This document shows positions 17,501 to 25,658 of a DNA stretch of 64,000 nt, piece after piece. Source of the DNA: Demequina phytophila (GTDB taxonomy: Bacteria; Actinomycetota; Actinomycetes; Actinomycetales; Demequinaceae); the NCBI RefSeq assembly GCF_000971135.1, contig NZ_BBLW01000006.1, forward strand, positions 166,778-230,777. The letters run 5' to 3'. The translations under genes and the position numbers were made by a program. The notes below the pieces were generated by a model. That model worked only from the letters and a program-made list of their open reading frames with translations, did not search any database and was not told the origin of the DNA. Position 1 is the stretch's first letter. The number at the start of each line of letters is the position of its first letter.

Positions 17501-17657
17501 GCTCGCCGTTTTCATGCACTTTCACGCGTGATCGGCGGCGCGCACACACGCGCCGGAAACCCCGGGAGCGACCTACCAGGAGATTCATGCGAGGCGGCGG
17601 TGTGCGATTCGCTGGCGGCCGCCCCGGACCGCGCGAAGGTGCATGAAAACGGCGAGC
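17501..17657. repeat. 19-bp perfect inverted repeat
   Basis: GCTCGCCGTTTTCATGCAC at 17501-17519 is the exact reverse complement of 17639-17657. The pairing extends imperfectly inward. The 157-bp unit has the form of a miniature inverted-repeat element or a long-loop RNA, with no ORF inside. Confidence 0.6.
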
Positions 17658-17968
17658 ATCCATACACGACGTGCACGCGTCGGACCTCGAGGCGCTGACG
17701 GCAGATCACGCCCCGCCGCCGCACAACGACGTCGGCGCCCTCCCTGGGAGCCGCCGCGGCGCCCCGCCGCCATGGAGGGGACCTTGACGGTGAGGAGGCG
17801 GGTCGACAGAGGGCATGTTGATTTGCGATCGGGGCTCGACCCAACGGTGCCACCGAGTGGTGCCGATAGGCGCCGCGGACTGTGCGCGCAGATTGAGCGC
17901 GAATGAGACAGCCGCTGATCGGATCACACGCTGCTCGAACGAACGACTGACCTGGTCTGGCGCTAGAA

Positions 17969-17982
17969 GGGTGCTAGCACCC
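17969..17982. promoter_or_regulatory. palindrome GGGTGCTAGCACCC
   Basis: A perfect 14-bp palindrome about 50 bp upstream of a tiny ORF. It looks like an operator; its binding protein is not evident in the window. Confidence 0.35.
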
Positions 17983-18034
17983 CGATAGGGAGCGATGCAC
18001 GCTCCCCACTCCCCGACTCACCAAGGATCGCACC

Positions 18035-18115
18035 GTGACCGAGGACTCGTCGCACGACGAGTACATCGACGCCGCACGCGAATCCCACCCTGAGTCCCGT
18101 GGAGGCCCGCCATGA
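18035..18115 (+). CDS. possible 26-residue ORF
   Basis: A GTG with AAGGA at good spacing opens a 26-codon frame (VTEDSSHDEYIDAARESHPE and six more residues) that ends inside the downstream terminator stem. It is acidic and has no recognisable family. It may be a small peptide, the remaining start of a lost gene, or chance. Confidence 0.2.
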   Translation: MTEDSSHDEYIDAARESHPESRGGPP

Positions 18116-18136
18116 CGTGGTGACGGGCCTCCACGG
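18097..18136. terminator. bidirectional hairpin terminator
   Basis: A perfect 13-bp stem (CCGTGGAGGCCCG 18097-18109 with 18124-18136) and a 14-base loop. It lies 4 bp beyond the stop of the rhamnosidase gene and would end that operon. Confidence 0.65.
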
Positions 18137-18139
18137 AGA

Positions 18140-20905
18140 TCAGAGCTCCGCCAGCGCCTTGCCGATGACGTCAACCACACCGGGCGGCATCACCAGGGCC
18201 TGCTTGCGGAAGGTGCCGCGCGGTCCCCACTGCACCGAGCGGAGGAACTCGCTGGTGCCGTCCGGGCCCAACGTCGAGACGAGCGCGCGGCGGATCGCGG
18301 CGTAGGCGATGTCGCTCCTGCGGATCTCGATGAGGGGCGTGTCAACAGTGAACCGCCGCAGCGGCGCCGACGCCGCGGGCGCGGGCGCCATCCACTCGTG
18401 ATGACCCGAGCCCACCGTGACCGGCTCGTCCGAGCCCGGCAGCGTCACGGCGGCCGACGTGTTGGGCGGCACCACCACCGTCACGCGCACCACATCACCC
18501 ACGCGCTCCCAGCCGGCCTCGTGGGTGCCGTACGCGGACTCGAACGTGCTGCGGGCGCGGTCGAGCCCATCGAGGATCACCGGGCGCACCTCGAGCGACC
18601 GGTACCCCGGCTCGGCGGGTGCGAGTCCGGCGACACGGCGGTGGAGCCAGTCCGCGATGGCGCCGAGCGCGTAGTGATTGAACGACGTCATCTCGCCGGG
18701 GTTGACGGAACCATCCTCGAGCATCGAGTCCCACCGTTCCCAGATGGTGGTCGCGCCCATCGTGACGGGGTAGAGCCACGAGGGGTTCTCGTCGTTGAGC
18801 ACCAGGCGCCCGGCGACGTCCGCGTGGCCGGTGTCGGTGAGGGCGTCCGCGATGAGCGGGGTCCCGACGAACCCGGTGGAGATGCGGTAGCCCGCGCGCT
18901 CCACGAGCTCGGCGAGGCGGTCGCCCATCGCCTGCCGGCGGGCGTCGTCCACGACGCCGAAGCCGATCGCCACCGCGTACGAGCTCTGCGCGTCCGACAT
19001 CAGCCGCCCCGACGGCGTCACATACTCGCCGTGGAAGGCGCCACGGATGCGGGAGGCGAGGGCGCCGTACGTCTCAGCCGACGCATCGTCCCCCAGCACG
19101 CGAGCCGCCTCGGCGACCACCGCCGCCGACCGGTAGAAGTACGCGGTGGCGATGAGGTCGCGGTCCGCCTTCGCCTCGACGGGACGCTCGGGCGGCGCGG
19201 TCGGGTCCAGCCAGTCGGCAAACTGGAAGTCGCCCTGCCACAGGAGCTTCTCCCCGGCGCGGCCGGCCATCCAGTCCACCCACCGTCGCATGCTCGTGAA
19301 CTGGCGCGCGAGGGTGTCGCGGTCGCCGAAGCGCTGGTAGAGCGTCCATGGGACCAGCGTCGCGGCGTCGCCCCACGCGGCCGTGCCGATCTCCGCCGAC
19401 TCCAGGATGTCCGGCACCACGAACGGCACGGAGCCGTCCTCGGTCTGTTCGATCGCGAGGTCCTCGAGCCACGACGCGAGGAACGCGTCGGAGTCGTAGA
19501 GGAACGATGCGGTGGGCGCGAAGACCTGGATGTCGCCGGTCCACCCGAGGCGCTCGTCGCGCTGCGGGCAGTCCGTCGGGATGGAGAGGAAGTTGCCGCG
19601 CATGGACCACACCACGTTCTCGTGGAGACGGTCCAGCAGCGCATGGGAGGACTCGAACGTGCCGCTGCGGCGCATGTCCGAGCCGACCACGACCGCTGTC
19701 ACGTTCGCAGGGTCGAGGGTTCCGGGCCAGCCGTCGAGCTGCGCGTAGCGGAAGCCGTGGAACGTGAAGCGCGGCTCCCACACCTCCTCGCGGTCGCCCG
19801 CGAGGGTGTAGCGGTCCGTGGCGGCCGCGCGGCGCAGGGTGCGCAGCGCGAGCTCGCCGTTCTCGAGCACCTCCGCGTGGCGCAGCGTGACGGTCGTGCC
19901 GGCGGGACCGGACACGCGGATCCTGAGGTGTCCGACGAGGTTCTGCCCGAAGTCGAGCACCGTCGCACCCGAGGGCGTACGGATCACCTCGACGGCCGCG
20001 AGCTCCTGGGTCGCGCGGACGGGCGGGCTGGTGCGCGGCACCGGCGCGACCTCGACGGGCGACGATGCGGCGGGCACCCAGGTGGTCGGGTTCTCCTTGC
20101 GCGCGTCGACGTGCTCGCCCGCGTAGATCCCGGAGGCGATGACAGGACCTTCATCGGTCACGTCCCACGACCCGTCCGTGACGACCTCCTCGACCGTGCC
20201 GTCCGCGTACTCGAGGGTCAGGACCGCCGAGAAGCGCGGCTGGTCGGAGCCGTACATGCACTTCTCGAGTCCGCCCCACCCGTACTTCTCCGCGAACCAC
20301 CCGGCCGCGAGGTCGACGGTCAGCGTCCTAGCGCCGTCCGTGAGGAGCGCGGTGACGTCGGTGGCGGCGTAGGTGTCGCGCTCGCCGTAGGTGGTCCAGC
20401 CGGGCTTGAGCCGCTCGTCGTCGACGGCGACGCCGTCGACGTAGGCCTGGTAGACGCCGTGCGCGGTCGCGTGGAGCATCGCGTTCACGAGCCCCTCGCG
20501 GACCTCGACGGTACGACGCAGGCGCACGGGGCACTGCTCGGTGCGCGGGCCGGGATGCGCGATCCACGTCGCGGGCCAGCCATCGCGGACGCCGCATCCG
20601 ATCGCGACGGGCTCGCTCCACGGCGACCAGCCCGACTCCGTTGAGCGGACGCGAACCTCGAGCGTGCCGGCGTCGTTCGCCTCGAGCGGGCTGAACGGCC
20701 AGGGAACCTGCGCCGATGCGGGGCCGACCAGCTCGCGGATGAGCGAGCCGCGGGAGGACACCCAGCGGACCTCGGCGGCGCCTTGGATCCAACCGGCGGC
20801 ATCCGTGCTGGTCGCCCACGACAGGCGCGGCGTGCGGGTCATGACGATGTCGCCGAACTGTGCCGACTCGACGCGGACGTGGACGCTGGCGGAGGCCACG
20901 GTCAC
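18140..20905 (-). CDS. alpha-L-rhamnosidase, GH78
   Basis: A 921-residue glycoside hydrolase of family GH78 that removes terminal alpha-L-rhamnose from plant flavonoid glycosides, saponins or pectin side chains. The diagnostic motif CPQRDERLGWTGD is followed by the (alpha/alpha)6 catalytic barrel (AAWGDAATLVPWTLYQRFGD, TTIWERWDSMLEDGSVNPGE). Upstream are the N-terminal fibronectin-like and beta-sandwich domains (WTTYGERDTYAATDVT), and a C-terminal beta domain closes the protein. No signal peptide is visible, so it acts in the cytoplasm on an imported oligosaccharide. The GTG at 20905 overlaps the permease stop (GTGA); a second GTG at 20899 has better spacing from AAGGGG. It is the last gene of the LacI-controlled importer operon. 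It carries the repeated 10-mer at 19083-19092. Confidence 0.93.
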   Translation of the reverse strand: MTVASASVHVRVESAQFGDIVMTRTPRLSWATSTDAAGWIQGAAEVRWVSSRGSLIRELVGPASAQVPWPFSPLEANDAGTLEVRVRSTESGWSPWSEPVAIGCGVRDGWPATWIAHPGPRTEQCPVRLRRTVEVREGLVNAMLHATAHGVYQAYVDGVAVDDERLKPGWTTYGERDTYAATDVTALLTDGARTLTVDLAAGWFAEKYGWGGLEKCMYGSDQPRFSAVLTLEYADGTVEEVVTDGSWDVTDEGPVIASGIYAGEHVDARKENPTTWVPAASSPVEVAPVPRTSPPVRATQELAAVEVIRTPSGATVLDFGQNLVGHLRIRVSGPAGTTVTLRHAEVLENGELALRTLRRAAATDRYTLAGDREEVWEPRFTFHGFRYAQLDGWPGTLDPANVTAVVVGSDMRRSGTFESSHALLDRLHENVVWSMRGNFLSIPTDCPQRDERLGWTGDIQVFAPTASFLYDSDAFLASWLEDLAIEQTEDGSVPFVVPDILESAEIGTAAWGDAATLVPWTLYQRFGDRDTLARQFTSMRRWVDWMAGRAGEKLLWQGDFQFADWLDPTAPPERPVEAKADRDLIATAYFYRSAAVVAEAARVLGDDASAETYGALASRIRGAFHGEYVTPSGRLMSDAQSSYAVAIGFGVVDDARRQAMGDRLAELVERAGYRISTGFVGTPLIADALTDTGHADVAGRLVLNDENPSWLYPVTMGATTIWERWDSMLEDGSVNPGEMTSFNHYALGAIADWLHRRVAGLAPAEPGYRSLEVRPVILDGLDRARSTFESAYGTHEAGWERVGDVVRVTVVVPPNTSAAVTLPGSDEPVTVGSGHHEWMAPAPAASAPLRRFTVDTPLIEIRRSDIAYAAIRRALVSTLGPDGTSEFLRSVQWGPRGTFRKQALVMPPGVVDVIGKALAEL

Positions 20906-21756
20906 CCCTTGACTGCGCCGGAGGTCATTCCGGCGACGATCTGACGGTTGAAGAAGATGTACATGATCAGCATCGGGACGGTGATCAGGAGGATGTCCAT
21001 GAACAGGAGGTTCCACGACGTCGAGAACTGACCCTGGAAGTTGTAAAGGGTGACCTGGACTGTCGCGCCCTTGTCACCGGGCAGGAAGTACAAGGGGTTC
21101 TGGAAGTCGTTGAACACCGTGACCGACTGCACCACGATCACCGTGACGATGACGGAGCGCAGCAGCGGGAAGATCACCTTGAAGAACAGGCGCACGGGTC
21201 CGGCGCCGTCCATGGTGGCCGCCTCGTCGAGCTCGCGCGGGATGGTGGAGACGAAGGCGCGGAACATCAGGATGCAGAAGGCCATGCCGAACGCGACCTC
21301 GATGAGGATCAGGCCGTGGAGCGTCTTGTAGATGCCCAGCCCCTGCATGACCCAGATGGTGGGCACCACGGCCGGCGGCACGATCAGACCCGCGAGCACC
21401 AGGAAGTTGATGAGCGGGTTCCAGCGGCTCTTGCGGCGCTGGAGCACGTAGCCGACCATCGCCGAGACCACGACCATGATCGTGACCGAGCCGACGGTGA
21501 GGATCGTCGAGTTGATGAACGCCGTGATGAGGATGTAGTCCCGCGACTGCACCACCTCGACCAGGTTCTCGACGAAAGCCCACTCGGTGGGCCACGAGAA
21601 CTCGAGCAGGGATGCCTCGGCACGGGTCTTGGATGCCGTCACGAAGATGAACGCGAAGGGCACCAGGAACACGACCGCCGTGACGATGATCCCGGCGAGG
21701 CCACCGAGGCGCGAATAGGTGCGGTTGAGCTTCGACGTCTGAACAGCGGTGCTCAC
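20902..21756 (-). CDS. sugar ABC transporter permease (MalG-type)
   Basis: A 284-residue inner-membrane permease of the CUT1 carbohydrate family. Six hydrophobic segments are visible, and the EAA loop that contacts the ATPase reads ELDEAATMDGAGPVRLFFKVIFPLL near residues 190-215. It pairs with the upstream MalF-type permease. The GTG start overlaps that gene's TGA by four bases. No dedicated ATPase is encoded in the operon, so a shared MsiK/UgpC-type ATPase elsewhere probably drives import, as in many actinobacteria. The C-terminus ends with an extended amphipathic segment. Confidence 0.92.
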   Translation of the reverse strand: MSTAVQTSKLNRTYSRLGGLAGIIVTAVVFLVPFAFIFVTASKTRAEASLLEFSWPTEWAFVENLVEVVQSRDYILITAFINSTILTVGSVTIMVVVSAMVGYVLQRRKSRWNPLINFLVLAGLIVPPAVVPTIWVMQGLGIYKTLHGLILIEVAFGMAFCILMFRAFVSTIPRELDEAATMDGAGPVRLFFKVIFPLLRSVIVTVIVVQSVTVFNDFQNPLYFLPGDKGATVQVTLYNFQGQFSTSWNLLFMDILLITVPMLIMYIFFNRQIVAGMTSGAVKG

Positions 21757-22685
21757 TGGTCGACCTCCTTGCGGTTGAGGAACCAGAAGAGCGGGATGAT
21801 GATCGCCGCCACCAGGACGAAGAGGACCACGTTGCCGGCGGTGGAGAGACCGTAGAAGCCCGCCTGGTACTGCTTGTAGACCACGGACGCGAGCACGTCC
21901 GAGCTGAACCCGGGACCGCCCTTCGTCATGGTCCAGATGAGATCGAAGGACCTCAGACCGCCGATGAGCGACAGGATGATCACGGTGGTGGTCGCGGGAC
22001 GCATGAGCGGAAGGGTCACGTGCCAGAAGCGGTGCCAGGCGTTCGCGCCATCGACCTTCGCGGCCTCGAAGTACTCCTGGGGGATCGCGACGATTCCGGC
22101 GATGTAGATCAGTGTGGCGAGGCCGACGCCGCGCCACACGTCGACGAAGGCGACAGAGAAGAGCGCAAGGTCGGGATCGGTGAGCCAGCCCGGCCCCTCG
22201 ACACCGAAGACGGCGAGGGCCTTGTTGATGAGGCCATCGAACGGGTCCATGAGCACGGAGAACGTCACGCCGACGCCGACCGCGGACACCAGCACGGGGA
22301 AGAAGACCACGCTGCGCAGATACCCGCGCGCGATGATCTGGCTCGACAGGAACACTGCGAGCAGCAGGCCGAGCACGACCTTCGCCCCCGACGTGAACGT
22401 CGCGTAGAAGAGCGTGTTGAGCAGGCTCTCGAACAGGTAGGGCTCGGCGAAGAAGGTCGTGAAGTTCTCGAGCCCGATGAACTCGGAGTCGAAGATGGTC
22501 CAGCGCGTCAGTGCGAAGTAGAACGAGGCGAACGTCGGGATGACGAAGAGCGCGCCGTAGATCACGCCGGCCGGCGCGTAGAACCACATCGGGTAGGTGC
22601 TGCGCTTGCGGGCCTTCCGGGTGCGGTCCGGCGCGTCGATCGAGGCAGGGGCTTCCTGCGTGCGTGCGTGAAGTGTGTCAGTCAT
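21753..22685 (-). CDS. sugar ABC transporter permease (MalF-type)
   Basis: A 310-residue CUT1 permease. After a charged start of about 30 residues come six membrane segments and an EAA loop (EYFEAAKVDGANAWHRFWHVTLPLM). The conserved GGPGFSSDVLASVVYKQ near the end is typical of MalF/UgpA-like subunits. The ATG has GGAG nearby. The gene lies about 75 bp downstream of the solute-binding gene, with a strong hairpin between, and overlaps the second permease by four bases. It forms a heterodimer channel with that protein. Confidence 0.92.
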   Translation of the reverse strand: MTDTLHARTQEAPASIDAPDRTRKARKRSTYPMWFYAPAGVIYGALFVIPTFASFYFALTRWTIFDSEFIGLENFTTFFAEPYLFESLLNTLFYATFTSGAKVVLGLLLAVFLSSQIIARGYLRSVVFFPVLVSAVGVGVTFSVLMDPFDGLINKALAVFGVEGPGWLTDPDLALFSVAFVDVWRGVGLATLIYIAGIVAIPQEYFEAAKVDGANAWHRFWHVTLPLMRPATTTVIILSLIGGLRSFDLIWTMTKGGPGFSSDVLASVVYKQYQAGFYGLSTAGNVVLFVLVAAIIIPLFWFLNRKEVDQ

Positions 22686-22702
22686 GAGAGGGCTCCGCTC
22701 GC

Positions 22703-22735
22703 CCTCCGGGCCCCGGCCGAGGCCGGGACCCGGAG
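22703..22735 (-). terminator. attenuating hairpin between binding protein and permeases
   Basis: CCTCCGGG (22703-22710) pairs with CCCGGAGG (22728-22735), and the inner CCCGGCC pairs with GGCCGGG. The hairpin would partly end or stabilise the message, so that binding protein is made in excess over permeases, a common pattern. Confidence 0.55.
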
Positions 22736-22760
22736 GTGTGCTGATGGGTGTGGCGGGGGC

Positions 22761-24098
22761 TTACCAGCCCTCGAGGCCCAGCTGCTGGGCCTGCTTCTTG
22801 ACGTCCTCGTCGTAGAGCGCCGCGCCATCCTGGGCCGAGCGGATGCCCGAGCCGACCTCGACCATGATGTTCTCGAGGGCAGGACCCTTGACCGGCGAGA
22901 GGAACTCGAGGGCGGGACCCGTGTTGCCCGCGTCGAAGTACGGCAGCATGTCCGCCACCATCTGCGGGACGTCCTCCGGCAGCGTGCAGCCGTCGACGAA
23001 GTACGGGCCCTGGGCACCCACGGCCTCGGTTTGCACGTCGCAGGCCTCGGGGGTGGCGACCCAGTTGAGGAAGTCCTTCGCGGCGTCGGCGTGCTCAGAG
23101 GTGGCCGGGATGTAGTAGCCCGGGGACAGCCAGGTGGTGAGCGGGCTGTCGCCCGAGGTGCCGGGGATGGCGAACAGGCCGACGTCGTTGAGGTTGTCGG
23201 GGTTGTTCGCCTGCAGCTCAGAGAACGCGAACGTCAGCATCGGGTAGTGCGCACCCTCACCGGTCGCGACCATGCGCATGCCGTCGGACAGGCCGGCCGA
23301 GGCGAAGTCCTTGTTGAGGTATCCGGCGTCGGCGACGTCCTGGAGGTGCTGGAAGCCGTCGATCGCGGGCGAGCCGTCGGCGTACTTCGCCTCGTTGGCG
23401 GTGTACTTGTCCGCCCACTCGGGGTCGACCGCGAGGACGTTGGCGAAGTCACCCAGGACGAACAGCTGCGACGTCCACGTCTCGCCGTAGGTCTGAACCA
23501 CGGGAGCGGCGTCGGACTGCTCGGCGATGACCTCGTTGTTGGCCATGAACTCGTCCCATGTGGTCGGGACCTCGAGGCCGAGCTCCTCGTACAGCGGGAT
23601 GTTGTAGAGGATGCCGCCGCCCATCGCGGTGCCCGCGGGGATGCCGTAGACGCCACCGTCGGCCGTGACTCCCGCCTTGAAGGTGTCGGACACGGCCGAC
23701 ATGTTCTCGACGTCGTCCAGAGGGAGCAGCGTCTTCGACGGCGCGAGCGCCTGGAAGAGCGAGCCCGAGTTGTAGACGAAGATGTCGGTCATGTCGCCGG
23801 TCTGAAGACGGGTCTTGACGATGTTGTCGCCCTCCGTGCCGCCGGGACGCTGCTCGATGTCGAACGTCACGTTCGGGTGCGCCTCGGTGTAGGCCGCCGT
23901 CAGCGCCTCGGCGATGCCGACGGTGACCTCAGCGTTGTCGACCAGGAAGCTGAGCTCGACGGGCTCGTCGGAAACACCCGCGCCGGCCGAATCGCTCGCC
24001 GACGGCGAGCTCGCGGTCGAGCAGGCCGCGAGGCCGAGCGCGGAGACCGCAAACACTGCGGGTAGCGCGATCACGCGCCGGTTGAAAGTGAAAGGCAT
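22761..24098 (-). CDS. sugar ABC transporter solute-binding lipoprotein
   Basis: A 445-residue extracellular lipoprotein of the CUT1 binding-protein family. The signal peptide ends in the lipobox LAAC, with Cys at about residue 26, followed by a Ser/Ala linker. The mature part has the two-lobed fold signatures DIFVYNSGSLFQALAP, YGIPAGTAMGGGILYNIPLYEELGL and FSELQANNPDNLNDVGLFAIPG. The ATG is preceded by the very strong ribosome site AAGGAGGAGG. Given the rhamnosidase at the end of the operon, a rhamnose-containing oligosaccharide is the likely ligand (inference). The LacI operator lies 43 bp upstream. Confidence 0.93.
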   Translation of the reverse strand: MPFTFNRRVIALPAVFAVSALGLAACSTASSPSASDSAGAGVSDEPVELSFLVDNAEVTVGIAEALTAAYTEAHPNVTFDIEQRPGGTEGDNIVKTRLQTGDMTDIFVYNSGSLFQALAPSKTLLPLDDVENMSAVSDTFKAGVTADGGVYGIPAGTAMGGGILYNIPLYEELGLEVPTTWDEFMANNEVIAEQSDAAPVVQTYGETWTSQLFVLGDFANVLAVDPEWADKYTANEAKYADGSPAIDGFQHLQDVADAGYLNKDFASAGLSDGMRMVATGEGAHYPMLTFAFSELQANNPDNLNDVGLFAIPGTSGDSPLTTWLSPGYYIPATSEHADAAKDFLNWVATPEACDVQTEAVGAQGPYFVDGCTLPEDVPQMVADMLPYFDAGNTGPALEFLSPVKGPALENIMVEVGSGIRSAQDGAALYDEDVKKQAQQLGLEGW

Positions 24099-24140
24099 CG
24101 TTGTCCTCCTCCTTGGTCAGCCAGGCTCCAATGCCGTGCC

Positions 24141-24156
24141 GATGAACGGATTCAAT
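24141..24156. promoter_or_regulatory. LacI-type operator, importer promoter
   Basis: GATGAACGGATTCAAT contains TGAA-CGGA-TTCA and matches the site at 25462-25477 before the lacI gene (shared ATGAACG..TTCA core). It sits 43 bp upstream of the binding-protein start, where repressor would block transcription. Confidence 0.6.
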
Positions 24157-24325
24157 CACAGATTGAGCGTGATTGGCTACCGTGAATGTAACGGTTCAGC
24201 ATCGGGCGCGGGTTTCGCAGCGCACGACACCGCGTGCCTGCGCGTCCGCGCGCCGCGGCGACATGCCCCCGACCGACCGTCCCGAGAGGTCGCGGGGGGC
24301 GCAGCGCGGCGCGCCGTGCGCGGCA
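24157..24325. other. spacer between lacI stop and importer promoter
   Basis: These 169 bases contain no gene. The first 35 are AT-rich (CACAGATTGAGCGTGATTGG) and probably hold the promoter; the rest is GC-rich and without clear structure. Confidence 0.4.
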
Positions 24326-25342
24326 CTAGCGGGGCGCGACCGTGCTGGCTCGCACCACGAGCTCCGGGACCAGCCGGAACTGCTCATGACGATGGGGCTG
24401 GCCGGTCGACGTGCGCTCCTCGTCCAGGAGCAGCCTGAGCGCCTCCGCCGCGATCGTGGCCCGAGGCTGAGCGATGGACGTCAGCGGCACGCTCGCCGTC
24501 CTGGCGTAGTCGATGTCGTCGTAGCCCACCAACGCGACGTCGGACGGCACCTGGATGCCCGCCGCCTGAAGCTCCGCGAGCACGCCCAGCGCCACAAGGT
24601 CGTTGGCCGCGAAGATCCCGTCCGGCCGGTCGCGCGGGTCGAGCGCGGCGATCCGCGCGCCGACGACGCGCCCCTGGTCCACCGTCAGGTCCGGCACCTC
24701 GAAGACGCTGAGCAGCGCCCCCGGCGTCGCGTCCACGGCGCGCGACACGCCCGCGAGGCGATCCGTGACCTGCGCGAGAGGGCCACCGACGAACGCGAGG
24801 CGCCGTCTCCCCTGCTCGATCAGGTGGTGCGCCGCGAGATGGCCACCCGCGGTACCGTCGAGCGAGACCGAGCAGAACTGCTCGCCGTCCGCATGTTCAT
24901 CCAGGAGCACGATCGGCATGCCGCGGTCGTGCGCCGCGACCAGGCCCGCAGTGACGCCGCGCACAGGCGCGACGATCAGGCCGCGCGCGCGAGACTCCTC
25001 GAACATGGTGAGGAGGCGCGCCTCAAGCTCCGGATCCTGGTCGCTGCTGGCGATCACCACCGGAGAACCCTCGTGCTGCGCGAGGTCCTGCACCACGTGC
25101 GCGACGTCCGCGAAGAAGGGGTTGCCGACATTGAGCACGAGCATGCCGATGGTGTCCGAGCGCCCGCCGCGCAGCTGCCGCGCGTGCGAGTTGGGCACGA
25201 AGCCGAGCTCCCGTATCGCGCGCTGCACCCGCTCGACGTTCTCGGGGCTCACCGTGGTCAGGCCGTTGACCACGTTCGACACGGTGCCCATCGAGACGCC
25301 CGCACGCTCCGCGACCTCGCGAACGCCGACCTTCTGCCGCAT
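24326..25342 (-). CDS. LacI-family regulator of the rhamnoside importer
   Basis: A 338-residue LacI repressor. The HTH and hinge are classical: VREVAERAGVSMGTVSNVVN and VERVQRAIRELGFVPNSHAR. A periplasmic-binding-like sensor domain follows, with IGMLVLNVGNPFFADV, GYDDIDYARTASVPLTSIAQP and the usual C-terminal strand. It lies just upstream of the importer operon in the same direction. Matching palindromes before its own gene and before the operon indicate local and autoregulation. The inducer is probably rhamnose or a rhamnoside breakdown product (inference). Confidence 0.92.
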   Translation of the reverse strand: MRQKVGVREVAERAGVSMGTVSNVVNGLTTVSPENVERVQRAIRELGFVPNSHARQLRGGRSDTIGMLVLNVGNPFFADVAHVVQDLAQHEGSPVVIASSDQDPELEARLLTMFEESRARGLIVAPVRGVTAGLVAAHDRGMPIVLLDEHADGEQFCSVSLDGTAGGHLAAHHLIEQGRRRLAFVGGPLAQVTDRLAGVSRAVDATPGALLSVFEVPDLTVDQGRVVGARIAALDPRDRPDGIFAANDLVALGVLAELQAAGIQVPSDVALVGYDDIDYARTASVPLTSIAQPRATIAAEALRLLLDEERTSTGQPHRHEQFRLVPELVVRASTVAPR

Positions 25343-25658
25343 CGAGCCCTCCCCACGTCCTCACATGTACGGCCCGACCCGGGTCCGCTCGCTCCGGTGA
25401 TGGACGTCAGCGGCGACGACTCGGGGCCCGCGTGGGCGGCCTGGCACGATGCTACACCGCAAATGAACGCTTTCATTGCGGCCGGCACTCACGCCCTTGC
25501 GCCGCCGCGTGGGCTGGCGGCACACCCGACGGTTGGCATCCCCTGGATGCATCGGTCACGCACCGCGAACGCGCGTGCGGGTGCGCGCGAGAACGAGGCG
25601 CTCGGGGTTCGCAATGCACGCTCCGGGATCGCGCTAGCGATCCGGGTCCTGCAGCCGC
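25343..25658. other. intergenic region with lacI operator and dinB terminator
   Basis: This 316-bp region has no gene. It holds the LacI operator (25462-25477) and a hairpin GGATCGC-GCTA-GCGATCC (25626-25643) that lies just downstream of the dinB stop and would terminate it. Confidence 0.6.
25462..25477. promoter_or_regulatory. LacI-type operator upstream of lacI
   Basis: AATGAA-CGCT-TTCATT has perfect 6-bp arms and a CG-containing centre, the normal LacI design. It lies about 120 bp upstream of lacI and resembles the importer operator. Confidence 0.6.

Larger units (their letters stand above)
17400..18034. other. gene-poor region beside tRNA-Lys
   Basis: No convincing gene is seen in these 635 bases. 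Codon usage is poor in every frame. Visible signals are a perfect 19-bp inverted repeat (17501-17519 and 17639-17657) and the 14-bp palindrome GGGTGCTAGCACCC (17969-17982). Lower G+C stretches and the neighbouring tRNA and toxin-antitoxin genes suggest the remains of an integrated element. Confidence 0.5.
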
